From Hungatella hathewayi (GTDB taxonomy: Bacteria; Bacillota; Clostridia; Lachnospirales; Lachnospiraceae), in the NCBI GenBank assembly GCA_025149285.1, contig CP102274.1, positions 5,296,001 to 5,360,000 of the forward strand: a DNA stretch of 64,000 bases. The letters run 5' to 3'. Of the stretch, positions 1-9,471 are shown in pieces (the stretch's first letter is position 1; every line of letters starts with the position of its first letter). Under the pieces are notes generated by a model. It saw nothing but the letters and a program-made list of their open reading frames with translations, was not told the origin of the DNA and did not search any database. The translations under genes and the position numbers were made by a program.

Positions 1-1098
1 CATGCAGAGAAAGGCATGCTCCGGTTCCTCCTCCATGGATTCCCCCCGGGCCAGGGAGGCAAAGCTTCTTCCCTGAACCGTGTCGGGAACCGCTGCATCC
101 AGCAGTTCTAACAGTGTGGGCATATGGTCCTGACTGGCAATCAGGGCATCAGTGCGTCCGGCCGCTATCCGGGGCCCCCTGATATAGAGAGGGATCCGGA
201 TCGACTCATCGTACCAGATATTCTTTCCCATCAGGCCATGGGAACCCATACAATCCCCGTGATCCGCCGACAGTACGACAATCGTATCTTCTTCCAGGCC
301 CTCCCGGTCCAGATATTCCATGATCCGGCCGAAATTATCATCCAGTCCTTCTATGGCTCCGTAGTACTCTGCGAATTTCTTTCGGAACGCTTCATCGGAT
401 CTTAACTCCTCCGGAACGTTTCCGCGAAATACAAGTTCCTTTCCCCGGTAATGGTCCGCGTATTTTTCCGGAAGCAGATCGTAAGGGGGATGGGGCGGAT
501 TCCAGGACAGGAACAGGCAGAACGGCTTCTCCTTATTCCGGTTGTCCAAATAATCCAGCACCACATCCGTCTCATGCTCCGGCGACCAGGTTCTGCCTTC
601 CATCTTTTGAGGGTCGTCTCTCCAGTAATGGGGCGACATATGCTGATCCATTGCTCCGTAGGAATACCAGAAATCAAAGTGATGGCGTCTCTCTCCCGGA
701 GGAGTAAAGGCATCCCAGTTCACCGCGCCGGATTCCGGCTTTTCATGAAAGTTCATCTCGCTGGCGTCGAGATGGTATTTGCCCACATAAGCGGTCTCAT
801 ACCCGTTTTCATGAAGGACATCGGAGATGGTTACCTCCTGAGGCCTTAACATGACAGCTTCGTCCAGACCGGTCTTACAGTTGGTCCACATGCCGCAGCA
901 GTACGGATACTTCCCGGTCAGCAGAGAGGCACGGTGGGGCGAGCACAGCGGATACGTGCTGACCGCGTGGTCAAATGCCATGCTCTCCCCGGCAAAACGG
1001 TCCATATGAGGCGTGCTCACATGATCCTCTCCCGCCGCACCAATGGCCTGGGCACGCCACTGGTCGGCAAAGATGTATAACAGATTCTTCTTTTTCAT
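1..1098 (-). CDS. Type I sulfatase, 3' end cut by window edge
   Basis: Formylglycine-dependent sulfatase that would remove sulfate esters from a sulfated glycan. The first 366 residues are in the window; the family is usually 450-520 residues, so the C-terminus lies outside. The N-terminal metal site is D12-Q13, and the sulfatase signature is C52-S-P-H-R56 (CxPxR, with Cys the residue converted to formylglycine). A second metal and sulfate site is at D279-H280 with H287. There is no signal peptide, so it probably acts in the cytoplasm on imported sugars. The ATG directly follows the stop codon of the substrate-binding gene, so it is the distal gene of the transporter operon. Confidence 0.9.
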   Translation of the reverse strand, partial: MKKKNLLYIFADQWRAQAIGAAGEDHVSTPHMDRFAGESMAFDHAVSTYPLCSPHRASLLTGKYPYCCGMWTNCKTGLDEAVMLRPQEVTISDVLHENGYETAYVGKYHLDASEMNFHEKPESGAVNWDAFTPPGERRHHFDFWYSYGAMDQHMSPHYWRDDPQKMEGRTWSPEHETDVVLDYLDNRNKEKPFCLFLSWNPPHPPYDLLPEKYADHYRGKELVFRGNVPEELRSDEAFRKKFAEYYGAIEGLDDNFGRIMEYLDREGLEEDTIVVLSADHGDCMGSHGLMGKNIWYDESIRIPLYIRGPRIAAGRTDALIASQDHMPTLLELLDAAVPDTVQGRSFASLARGESMEEEPEHAFLCM

Positions 1099-2724
1099 TT
1101 ATCGGTCTTCTCCCAGAAATGTCTCATACGCCTTCTGATTGATTTCCAGCGCCCGGTCGATGCCTCTCGCCTTTAACTCCTTGATAAAGGAATCATATTC
1201 CGAATCAAAATCATTGACACCGAGGATCCAGGACTGGAATTTTTCATCTACATAAGGTTTGATGCTTGCCATGATGTTTTTATACTCTGTCTCATCATCT
1301 GACGTATACTTTAACGCCATTTTTCCGTCGAGGTAAGGCGGCAGGGAATCGTCGAACCACTCGTCATGACCGTTGTACAGCTTATTTGCCTCGATTCCGT
1401 CTTCCTTCATGGTCGCATACTCGTAGTCTCCATCCTGGCACATACCAATCCGGTACTGGGCGCCGATGGAGCGGAGATATCCGATCGGAGTCAGCTCAGA
1501 CTGAAGAACCTTGTCAGTAAAGTGCTTACTGCCATCGGCATCCCTTGTGAAGGTATCTCCCTCGATTCCCCAGTTCATTAAGTCGCTTCCTTCCTCCGTG
1601 AAGAAGTAGTCCATAAATTTAATTACGGTCACAGGATCCTTGCACTGGGAAGAGATTCCCCAGCCTACGCCAGGATATCTGGATACACGTTCCTTAACGA
1701 CGCCGTTCTGGTCAGCCGGCGGTGCGATGGCCACCATCTGAAATCCCGGAATGGTCTCCTGAAGCGTGGTATTATAGTTTGCCGTACTTACCCAGTCGTG
1801 TGTACAGCCCCCGACATCTCCGCCAAGCAGAGTATCCCGGGAGGATGCCCCCCTCGTGAAGATTTCCGGATCAATTAAGCCTTCCTGATACCATTTGATC
1901 ATATTTGTAACGCCTGTTTTAAAGTTTTCTTCCAGAGGCTCGTATTTCATCTGCCCGTCTCTCGGATAAAATTCAAGGCTGGTATCCCAGAGATACAGGT
2001 ACTCATCCGGCTGTTTCCATCCGGCACGGTCAAACAGCGGAATCTCGTCCTTTAATCCGTTTCCGTTGGGATCTTCATTGCGGAACGCGTACAGCACATC
2101 ATGAAGCTCATCGACCGTAGTCGGAGCCTTTAAGTTCAGCTTATCCAGCCAGTCCTGTCTGATCCACCAGAATTCAGCGGCCTTCAGTTCCTGATTTTTG
2201 GGAATCTGGTAGATATTTCCGTCCAGGGAATACGCCGTCTGGCGGAATCTGGCATCCTCATCCAGCACCTTCTGGATATTGGGCGCATGCTCTTTAATCA
2301 GATCATTTAACGGAATCATGCCGCCGTCGCGCCCCAGCTTTTCCAGTGAGGAAGCATCTACGTAACCGATGATATCCGCCAGATTGCCGGAGCTCATCAT
2401 CAGGTTAAATGCCTCTTCTTCATTGGAATTCGAAAGGGAAATAGTGCCCTTCAGGCTTACATTCGTTCTCTTTGCCGCCTCCTGCCATACCTGCCAGCTG
2501 GAATCGAACGGCATATTGTTAAAGTTTAAAAATACGGTAAACTCCTTTGGCTCCTTACTCACCAGACTGCCTTCCAGCGTCTCCTCCGCAGCGGCCTGTC
2601 CGGTACCGCTCTCCTCTTTTGCTGCCTCAGTGCCATCGCTGCCGCTCTTTGCAGAACAGCCTGCCAGTGTACCCGCAAGCATTACTGCCGCCATTGCCGC
2701 CGCCATAAGTCTTCTTTTTCTCAT
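1099..2724 (-). CDS. Extracellular sugar-binding lipoprotein, LplA-like
   Basis: Substrate-binding lipoprotein of a CUT1-type ABC importer, 541 residues. The N-terminus has a basic start, hydrophobic stretch and lipobox L-A-G-C with Cys at residue 23, so it should be anchored on the outer face of the membrane. The size and the two-permease partnership resemble the LplABC/YtcQ group, whose importers lack a dedicated ATPase and share a common MsmK/MalK-type one. No ATPase gene lies in this operon. A strong AGGAGG site precedes the ATG. Flanking sulfatases suggest the ligand is a sulfated or host-glycan-derived oligosaccharide; that is inference. Confidence 0.88.
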   Translation of the reverse strand: MRKRRLMAAAMAAVMLAGTLAGCSAKSGSDGTEAAKEESGTGQAAAEETLEGSLVSKEPKEFTVFLNFNNMPFDSSWQVWQEAAKRTNVSLKGTISLSNSNEEEAFNLMMSSGNLADIIGYVDASSLEKLGRDGGMIPLNDLIKEHAPNIQKVLDEDARFRQTAYSLDGNIYQIPKNQELKAAEFWWIRQDWLDKLNLKAPTTVDELHDVLYAFRNEDPNGNGLKDEIPLFDRAGWKQPDEYLYLWDTSLEFYPRDGQMKYEPLEENFKTGVTNMIKWYQEGLIDPEIFTRGASSRDTLLGGDVGGCTHDWVSTANYNTTLQETIPGFQMVAIAPPADQNGVVKERVSRYPGVGWGISSQCKDPVTVIKFMDYFFTEEGSDLMNWGIEGDTFTRDADGSKHFTDKVLQSELTPIGYLRSIGAQYRIGMCQDGDYEYATMKEDGIEANKLYNGHDEWFDDSLPPYLDGKMALKYTSDDETEYKNIMASIKPYVDEKFQSWILGVNDFDSEYDSFIKELKARGIDRALEINQKAYETFLGEDR

Positions 2725-2753
2725 TGTGTTACCTCCTCATAGATATATTAGTT

Positions 2754-3653
2754 TTAACCCTTCACGCCTCCAACGGTGACACCGGTCTTAAAGTATTTCT
2801 GCACAAACGGAAATACCACCAGCATCGGAACAATGGCTATGATTATCATAGCATAAATTACCGTGGTTGGAGAACTTAATGAATTCTGTGTTACGATTGC
2901 CGCCTCCGAGGCATTGGCCACCCTGTCTACAATCATCTTCTTTAACAGTACCTGCAGCGGCGCCTTTCTGTCATCATTTAACAGCTGCATGGCCCAGAAG
3001 TAACTGTTCCACCGGTTAATCGCGTAAAACAGTCCCACCGTAGCCAGCGCGGGCTTGGAAAGCGGCAAATAAATCTTGAAAAATGTGATGATATGGTTGG
3101 CTCCATCGATAAAGGCCGCTTCCTCCAGTGCCTCGGGAAGCTGCTCAAAGAAGCTCTTCATAATAATCAGGTTGTATGTGTTGATCGCAAATCCAAGGAC
3201 AATGGCCGTTCTGGTATTTAGCAGGCTGAAATCCTTGAAGGTTAAGTACATGGGGATAATTCCCGCGTTGAACCACATGGTGAATATGGTAAATAAAGTA
3301 AAAAACTTGCGGAAAACCAGCTTCTTTTTACTGAGAGCATAGGCCATGGTCGTCGTAAAAAGCATATTTACCGCCACACCGGCAACCGTGTAGAATATGG
3401 TGTTTCCGTATGCCAGCCAGATGCCGCTCTTCTTCACTGCCTCCCTGTAGCTTGCCAGTGTAAAATGTTTGACTGCAAACATCACATCGCCGCTCTCCAC
3501 ATAATACGGCTGGCTGAGCGAAGCAATCAGCACGTAATAGATCGGATAAAGCACAACCAGACTGATCAGAATTCCAAGGATTGCCATACCGATGTTAAAT
3601 ACCTTCTCGCCTGTTCCGATTACCTGTCCCTGATGGATTTTTTTCTTTTTCAT
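2754..3653 (-). CDS. Sugar ABC transporter permease, LplC/YtcP-like
   Basis: Inner-membrane permease (MalG-type, about six membrane segments) partnering the permease just upstream. The cytoplasmic EAA loop is visible as EALEEAAFIDGAN, the contact for the ATPase. Start chosen at the ATG at 3653, which has GGAGGAGCGAG directly upstream; an upstream in-frame start at 3671 would overlap the preceding gene and lacks a good ribosome site. The 11-base gap to the preceding permease shows co-transcription. Confidence 0.9.
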   Translation of the reverse strand: MKKKKIHQGQVIGTGEKVFNIGMAILGILISLVVLYPIYYVLIASLSQPYYVESGDVMFAVKHFTLASYREAVKKSGIWLAYGNTIFYTVAGVAVNMLFTTTMAYALSKKKLVFRKFFTLFTIFTMWFNAGIIPMYLTFKDFSLLNTRTAIVLGFAINTYNLIIMKSFFEQLPEALEEAAFIDGANHIITFFKIYLPLSKPALATVGLFYAINRWNSYFWAMQLLNDDRKAPLQVLLKKMIVDRVANASEAAIVTQNSLSSPTTVIYAMIIIAIVPMLVVFPFVQKYFKTGVTVGGVKG

Positions 3654-3664
3654 CTCGCTCCTCC

Positions 3665-4600
3665 TTACCAAAGTGCCGTATCGGAAAGCTTACGGCTTAA
3701 CCGGTTGGCCATGGTGACAAGTATCAGCGCAACGACCGCCTCGAACATACCGACCGCGGTGGCAAGGCCGTAGTTCCCATTTTCAAATCCAAGACGGTAG
3801 GAATACGTAGCGATGATATCTGCTTTGGCAAACGTGGACGGCTGGTACAGCAGGAGGATAGCCTCGTATCCCACCTTTACCATCTTTCCGATATTTAACA
3901 CCAGCATGGTGACAATCGTCGGAAGAATCGCCGGTACGGTAATATTCTTGATTTTCTGCCATTTTCCGGCGCCATCCACAGTGGCCGCCTCATACAGCTG
4001 CGGATCGATTCCCATGATTGCAGCTATAAAGACCAGCGCATTGAAGCCCGCATTCTGCCACAGGGTCATAATCGTGTAGATCCCTCTGAAATACTGAGGC
4101 TGTACCATAAAGTATACCGGCTCCATTCCCAGCTTCTCCAGGATCATATTGACGATACCGGTACTGGGAGACAGAAAGTTGACCACAATACCGCATACGA
4201 CTACGACCGATACAAAATGGGGAAGAAGCGTGGTCATCTGTGTCATCTTGCTGACAAACTTGTTCTTCATCTCCGTAACCGCGATTGCCAGAATGATCGG
4301 TATCGGGAAACAGACTACCAGCTGCCAGAAGGAGATCATCAGTGTGTTTTTCAGAACCCTTAAAAAATCCCTTCCTGTTAAAAAGGTAATAAAATTGTCC
4401 AGCCCCACGAAGGTGCTTCCCGAGATTCCCTTAAATATGTTGTAATCGTAAAAGGCAATCGCCAGACCGGCCATGGGCTTGTAGGCAAAAGCCAGGAACC
4501 ACAGGACACCCGGAAGCAGAAGAAGGTATAAATCCCAGTTCTTTCTGACCTGGTGCAGGCAGGATTGTTTCTTGTTGTTTCCACCCGGTTGCTTAAGCAT
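3665..4600 (-). CDS. Sugar ABC transporter permease, LplB-like
   Basis: First gene of the minus-strand transporter operon. This MalF-type permease has an EAA loop (LYEAATVDGAGKWQ) and about six hydrophobic segments. The N-terminus is polar and cytoplasmic, with the first membrane span near residues 20-40. Start placed at the ATG at 4600, preceded by GAGGGGAG at good spacing; the longer reading frame from 4618 uses an ATG inside that ribosome-site region. Transcribed away from the sulfatase gene at 4903, with a shared control region of about 300 bp. Confidence 0.88.
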   Translation of the reverse strand: MLKQPGGNNKKQSCLHQVRKNWDLYLLLLPGVLWFLAFAYKPMAGLAIAFYDYNIFKGISGSTFVGLDNFITFLTGRDFLRVLKNTLMISFWQLVVCFPIPIILAIAVTEMKNKFVSKMTQMTTLLPHFVSVVVVCGIVVNFLSPSTGIVNMILEKLGMEPVYFMVQPQYFRGIYTIMTLWQNAGFNALVFIAAIMGIDPQLYEAATVDGAGKWQKIKNITVPAILPTIVTMLVLNIGKMVKVGYEAILLLYQPSTFAKADIIATYSYRLGFENGNYGLATAVGMFEAVVALILVTMANRLSRKLSDTALW

Positions 4601-4761
4601 TTGTAACTCCCCTCTCATAATGAATATTGTTCGAAATGGTTCAGCTCAAAATTAAAACAGGCAGATTTGCGGCTGAAGCGTTTCTCTGAAATCCACTTTA
4701 TACCGGTTCTGCAGGAAAAGTAAATCACTGTTTTTCAGGTCATCTGCAATAGGACTGCTTT

Positions 4762-4790
4762 TTTATATTCATTTTTCAACTCATCACCAA
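4762..4790 (-). promoter_or_regulatory. Predicted sigma-A promoter for lplBC-like operon
   Basis: On the minus strand, -35 TTGGTG (4785-4790), a 17-bp spacer and -10 TATAAA (4762-4767), about 160 bases before the permease start. It faces away from the plus-strand promoter at 4814-4842. The 302-base gap between 4600 and 4903 holds only these two divergent promoters and AT-rich leader; I see no other gene in it. Confidence 0.45.
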
Positions 4791-4813
4791 TTCACCCGAT
4801 TCGCGCCATTTTG

Positions 4814-4842
4814 TTGATTTTTACTGCGCGTTCCCTTATACT
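4814..4842 (+). promoter_or_regulatory. Predicted sigma-A promoter for second sulfatase
   Basis: TTGATT (4814-4819), 17-bp spacer, TATACT (4837-4842), about 60 bases before the sulfatase start. The same transcript probably continues into the AraC-type gene downstream. Confidence 0.5.
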
Positions 4843-4902
4843 CGTTTTACATGCTTTTCAGTGAAAGTATTCTGTTACAGTAAATGAATGGGGGTAACTA
4901 TC

Positions 4903-6378
4903 ATGCAGCAGCACAAAAATATTTTAATCATCATCTGCGATCAGCTTTCCGCCACGGCGTTAAGTGCCTATGGCAATACATATTCTGACACACCGAATCT
5001 CGACAGACTGGCGGCCGGGAGCGCCGTCATGGAATATGCCTATACATCCTGTCCTCTTTGTCAGCCAGCCCGGGCCTCTTTCTGGACCTCCCGCTATCCG
5101 CACCAGACCGGCGTGCTCTCCAACCTGCCGGATCAGGGCTTTCCCGCGGTTTCCGACGGGATTCCGACGCTGGGAGAACTGTTTTCCCGTGCCGGTTATG
5201 ACTGTGTACATTTTGGCAAGACTCATGACTATGGGGCTCTGAGAGGATTTCAGGTGATTGAATCCGAGGAAATCCACGTTCCCCGCACGAATCCGGCCAT
5301 CAAATTCGACTATGAAACCTTCCTGGATATCGATACCACGGAAAAATCCGTCCAGTACCTGTCTTCCAGACCAGAAGGGCCGTTTCTCATGGTCTCAGAC
5401 CTGCAGAATCCGCACAATATCTGTGCCTATATCGGAGAACACAGCGAAGGATACGGGGATTTCCCGCTGGAACGGGAGCTTCCGCCTCTGCCGGAAAATT
5501 ACGATTTTGACGATATTGCCAACCGTCCGGAATTCATCCGGTATCTCTGCTGTGCCCACAGAAGACAGCGCCAGGCCAGCGGCTGGAAGGAGGATGATTT
5601 CCGCCACTATTTATACGCCTATTACTATTATCTGGCCATGGTGGACAAACAGATCGGGCAGATTCTCGAAGCGCTTGCAGAAAGCGGAGCTACAGACCAG
5701 ACTATGGTTGTATTTCTGGCTGATCACGGGGAAGGGATGGCGTCTCACCACCTTGTGACAAAGTATGGCGCTTTTTACGAGGAGACAAACCGGGTACCAT
5801 TCTTCTTCTCGCTCCCTGCCGGAGATAACAAATCCGGTACTCCCGGCTCCTGTAATAAGAATGCAGTCCCACTGTACAAAAAACAGAACCGCATCGGCGG
5901 CATCACCTCTCTTCTGGACCTGGTTCCCACGCTTCTGGACTATGCAGGCATTCCCTGCCCGGCTGGAGTGGAAGGGATTTCCCTCATGCCACAGATCACG
6001 GGGGCAAAGACCCGTTCCGACCGAACCGCAGCCGTGGCGGAATGGTACGATGAATTCCGTGATTATACCGTCCCCGGACGCATGATCTGCGATGAAGAGT
6101 ATAAGTATATCTGTTATCTGGAACCGGACAGCGAGGAGCTCTACGACATGAAACGGGACAGATATGAGAAAACCAACCTGGCAGGAAAACAGGAGTACGC
6201 CCCGGTTCTGGAACGATACCGTTCCCTGCTGAAACAGCATCTTAAAAAGAGCGATGACCCTTTCTTCACCCTGAAGACGGCAGGTACCGCAGGCTACCGC
6301 CGCCATCCGCTGGGATTTGAGCATCATCAGGGTCTCAGCGCGGTGGAGAAGTACGCCCTGGAGATTAAACGAAAGTAG
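4903..6378 (+). CDS. Type I sulfatase, complete
   Basis: Cytoplasmic formylglycine sulfatase of 491 residues, a full-length family member. The metal site D13-Q14 sits near the N-terminus, and the signature C53-Q-P-A-R57 fits CxPxR. A distal ADHGEGMASHH segment supplies further metal and sulfate ligands. Start chosen at the ATG at 4903 because GGGGG lies 8-12 bases upstream; the ATG at 4888 would put that run inside the gene. It differs clearly in sequence from the sulfatase at the left edge, so the two probably remove sulfates from different positions. No anaerobic sulfatase-maturing enzyme is in the window, so maturation must come from elsewhere. Confidence 0.9.
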   Translation: MQQHKNILIIICDQLSATALSAYGNTYSDTPNLDRLAAGSAVMEYAYTSCPLCQPARASFWTSRYPHQTGVLSNLPDQGFPAVSDGIPTLGELFSRAGYDCVHFGKTHDYGALRGFQVIESEEIHVPRTNPAIKFDYETFLDIDTTEKSVQYLSSRPEGPFLMVSDLQNPHNICAYIGEHSEGYGDFPLERELPPLPENYDFDDIANRPEFIRYLCCAHRRQRQASGWKEDDFRHYLYAYYYYLAMVDKQIGQILEALAESGATDQTMVVFLADHGEGMASHHLVTKYGAFYEETNRVPFFFSLPAGDNKSGTPGSCNKNAVPLYKKQNRIGGITSLLDLVPTLLDYAGIPCPAGVEGISLMPQITGAKTRSDRTAAVAEWYDEFRDYTVPGRMICDEEYKYICYLEPDSEELYDMKRDRYEKTNLAGKQEYAPVLERYRSLLKQHLKKSDDPFFTLKTAGTAGYRRHPLGFEHHQGLSAVEKYALEIKRK

Positions 6379-6391
6379 ATGGTCTGACATT

Positions 6392-8639
6392 ATGTTTTCA
6401 TCTGGTATCTATAAAAACCGCCTGTATAAAATTCTGATTACAACCGGTACTATTGTTATCACTCTGCTTGCGGTACTGTCGGGCAGTTACCTTCATCTGC
6501 AGCAAAAAAGCAGCTATATTCACAACCTGTCAAACTCCACGGCGGCGCTGGAAGCCAATTCCAATATTGCCATGAATCTGATTTCACGGGCAGTTAATGA
6601 TGTCAGCCGTGATAAGAGCATCACAAAATGGGTGAATTCTTCTTCCGCCAATGATTTTTATTTCAACTCCATCACTGCCTTAAAACAGCTGAGAATCATC
6701 ACGACGGACTCCTCCATGCTCAATTATGAAGCTGGCCGTTACTACGGTAGGCCCGCTTGAATTTGACGGAAACACCTACGGTATGGTCCTGGATCAGTCG
6801 GGAACCGTGGACAGAGATCAGTTTTTAAGACGCATCAAGGGATTATCGGAAGAAGAAATGGAATCCATGGATCACCATTTTTCCGCTTCCAACCGGCCGT
6901 TTTGCCTGCCGCATTACGAGGAGGACCGGTTAAAATCCGTTTACTATATCGTAAAAGATTACCGATATTCCTCCAGCCTTCTCTGCTTTGTAACCATTCC
7001 GATTGAAACCCTCACAGGTTCTGCCAGGCCAGGCCGTTTTCTGCTCTGCAGCGACGACCGGCTGCTGGCGGTAAGCCATCGGGATGACGAGATGGATGAA
7101 CTGTTTTCCCAGCTGATAAATCTGGGAATGAAAGCGGCTGGCTCCGGCATCGGACAGCAGGAATACTTCAAGCTGGGGAAGGAATACGTATTTCCCACAA
7201 CCCTGCCCGCCATTGGCTGGGAAATCGCCTACATCTATGACAGCTACATGCTGGATTCCGGCCAGATCGTATTCTTTCTGCTGATTCTGGTCACGGCGGC
7301 CTGCATTTTCACCTTTTTCATCGCGCTGCTGGTAGAAGCACTCTATAAGCCAATCCGGGAAGTTGTGGAAGATTCCATGGAATCTCCCGAAGCCGGAAAA
7401 CCCATTGATGAATTTAAGATCTTACGGCAGAATTCGGAGAAGATAAAATCCTTGAGCAAGACACTGATGGAGGCCATGGACGAGAACGAACGCCTCGCCT
7501 CCCAGCAGCAATACCGCCGTCTCCTCTTCGCACCCCAGCCGGAGAGCCATGCAGAATGCGGCGGGGAGCCGGAAGAGGATTACAGCGTTGCAGTCGTGGA
7601 GTTCCAGCCGGTAAACGAGGGCTCCTCCCCCAGCTGTATCGTTATTTTAAAGCAGTATGTCCATGAGTTTACCATGAATATACCGGATATGACATTTGTA
7701 GACCTGGATTCCGCACGGTGCGCCATGATCGTAAAAAACGGCGGCACGGATGAAATTCTCCTGCAGCTTTACGAACTGCTCCGCTATCTGACACAGAAGC
7801 CCGAGGATGAGACGATCAACCAGTGGATTGCCTTAAGCAATCCCAGAAGCGGCTTAAACCGGATATGGCTGGCCTATCAGGAGACGCTGCGGATTCTGGA
7901 ATACAAACACGTATACGGCCATGCCAATATCCTGACCTTTGAACAGATCCGTTCCGTGGATGCAGTCACTTATTCCTATCCTCTCTCCATGGAGAACAGG
8001 CTGGTTCACTGTATCGTGGAAGGCAAGGATGAAGCGCTCCAGATCTTCGATCAGCTGATCCGAACGAATCTGGCAGACAAAACACTGTCCATCGAGTCAA
8101 TTCAAAGCTTCGTCTATGTCCTGATCGGCACACTGGGCCGTGTCTTCCAGGAGCTGAAGACATCGCCGGAGGCCCTTCTTAAGGAGGATTTAAACTTCAA
8201 ATATTTATACGAGCACTGGAATGACTCGGTAACCATCACCACGCTCCGTCATGCGATACAGGACATTCTCACCGCTGTAAACTGCCGTGGAGAGACCAAT
8301 GATGAGAAGCTTCTCAATGAGATGATCCATTATATTCACACGAATTACACCGATGATATTATGTTAAACGACATGGCAGACCAGTTTAACATCTCACCAA
8401 AATACTGCGGAATTCTGTTCAAACAGCTGAGCGGCCAGAACTTCAAAGACTATCTAAACCGCTACCGAATTGAAAAAGCCAAAGAATTGCTGCAGCAAAA
8501 ACCGGGGATTAAAATCGCAGAAGTAAGCCTGATGGTAGGATTTAACAGCGCAAACAGTTTTATCCGGGTATTTGGAAAATATACTGGAGTTACCCCAAAA
8601 GCGTATATGGAATCCTTAAAAAGTTCCAGTTTTAGTTGA
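6392..8639 (+). pseudogene. Membrane-anchored AraC-family regulator, frameshifted
   Basis: Fits the large two-transmembrane AraC regulators that sit beside lpl-type importers. Segment one (6392 to about 6732) codes for a first membrane helix (around residues 12-30) and the start of an extracellular sensor, then stops at 6758-6760. Segment two is open from about 6726 in the next frame and holds the rest of the sensor, a second helix (GQIVFFLLILVTAACIF), a linker, and a C-terminal AraC domain (DMADQFNISPKYCGILFKQL). Removing one base near 6732 joins ...MLNYE to LAVTTVGPLEF and restores about 748 residues. No ribosome site precedes the internal ATG. It could be a real null mutation or a sequence error. 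Confidence 0.8.
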
Positions 8640-8744
8640 TAAAATATACAAAATAGCATATACTATTTATATCAGTTATTTTATCAGTAAATACATCAAT
8701 ATTTATACTGACATCATATACTTTATATCAAAGGAGTGATGATA
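8640..8744 (+). promoter_or_regulatory. AT-rich control region of toxin-antitoxin operon
   Basis: Very AT-rich stretch with two near-identical direct repeats, CATATACTATTTATATCA starting near 8657 and CATATACTTTATATCA near 8715. Type II modules are usually autoregulated by antitoxin or complex bound at repeated operators, and these are the obvious candidates. AAGGAG at 8730-8735 is the antitoxin ribosome site. Confidence 0.4.
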
Positions 8745-9065
8745 ATGAATATCAGAAGTGCGCTTGAAAATACGATTCCCATTTCCCAATTCAACCGTGG
8801 TCTGGCTGGTAAAATCTTTGAAGAGGTAAAACGTTATGGCGCCAAAGTTGTCATGAAAAACAATATTCCTGAATGTGTTCTCCTTTCTCCGGAAGAATAT
8901 ATCCGGCTTTTGGATGAAGCGAATGATGCTCGTCTTTTAGCCACCGCTGCACAACGGATGTCACAATTTAATCCTTCCACTGCAATCTCCCAGGAACAGG
9001 TGGATCAGGAATTTGGATTCACACCTCTTGATTATGAAGATACGGATGGGATTGAATTTGAATGA
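8745..9065 (+). CDS. Type II antitoxin, Phd/YefM-like
   Basis: 106-residue protein. Its first half (NTIPISQFNRGLAGKIFEEV then VMKNNIPECVLLSPEEYIRLL) has the pattern of Phd/YefM antitoxins, which bind DNA through the N-terminal fold and neutralise the toxin with a flexible acidic C-terminus. The tail here is acidic (DYEDTDGIEFE). Start at ATG 8745, 9 bases after AAGGAG; GTG 8736 and ATG 8739 are in frame but too close to that site. The stop overlaps the toxin start by 4 bases (ATGA), so the two are translationally coupled. Confidence 0.8.
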   Translation: MNIRSALENTIPISQFNRGLAGKIFEEVKRYGAKVVMKNNIPECVLLSPEEYIRLLDEANDARLLATAAQRMSQFNPSTAISQEQVDQEFGFTPLDYEDTDGIEFE

Positions 9066-9391
9066 GCTGGAATGTTAAATACCTGCCTGAAGCCCTTGAA
9101 GACCTCCGCAAACTGGATGGCAGCCAGAAAATACTGATACGGAAAGCAATTCAGAAGGTCTGCAGCAATCCACTGCCAGAAAACGAAGGCAGCTATGGCA
9201 AAGTCCTGGGAAATAAAAACAACACCAATCTATCCGGCTTTTTAAAAATAAAACTCCGTGGAGCTGGTCTGCGTATCGTATACCAGCTTATCCGACGCAG
9301 TGATCATATGCTGGTTATTGTAATCGGCGTCCGGGAAGATGACGAAGTATATGAAATCGCACAAAAACGTGTCCTTAAACATGATTTATAA
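9062..9391 (+). CDS. Type II toxin, RelE/ParE superfamily
   Basis: 109-residue basic protein with the RelE/ParE fold pattern: an N-terminal strand (WNVKYLPEALEDLRKL), two helices, then strands carrying basic residues (FLKIKLRGAGLRIVYQL) and a C-terminal strand (VIVIGVREDDEVYEIAQKR). RelE members cut ribosome-bound mRNA, ParE members poison gyrase; the sequence alone does not decide which, though the KIKLRGAGLRIVY segment looks more RelE-like. The gene overlaps the antitoxin and ends in a strong terminator. Confidence 0.8.
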   Translation: MSWNVKYLPEALEDLRKLDGSQKILIRKAIQKVCSNPLPENEGSYGKVLGNKNNTNLSGFLKIKLRGAGLRIVYQLIRRSDHMLVIVIGVREDDEVYEIAQKRVLKHDL

Positions 9392-9434
9392 ACAAAAAGA
9401 AACGGCAAAGGATCTGCCGTTTCTTTTTGTTTAT
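9388..9434. terminator. Bidirectional terminator between toxin and amidase genes
   Basis: Perfect 20-bp inverted repeat (9388-9407 and 9415-9434) around a 7-base loop, with A-rich and T-rich outer edges so that it can work on either strand. It separates the convergent toxin gene and amidase operon. Confidence 0.85.
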
Positions 9435-9471
9435 AAAACCTTTCTGCATCTTATATACCATTTCTGATTTT

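Noticed and set aside
5611..6390. Long open frame opposite the second sulfatase (259 codons)
   Set aside because: Lies entirely antisense to a gene with intact catalytic motifs; no ribosome site and no recognisable domain.
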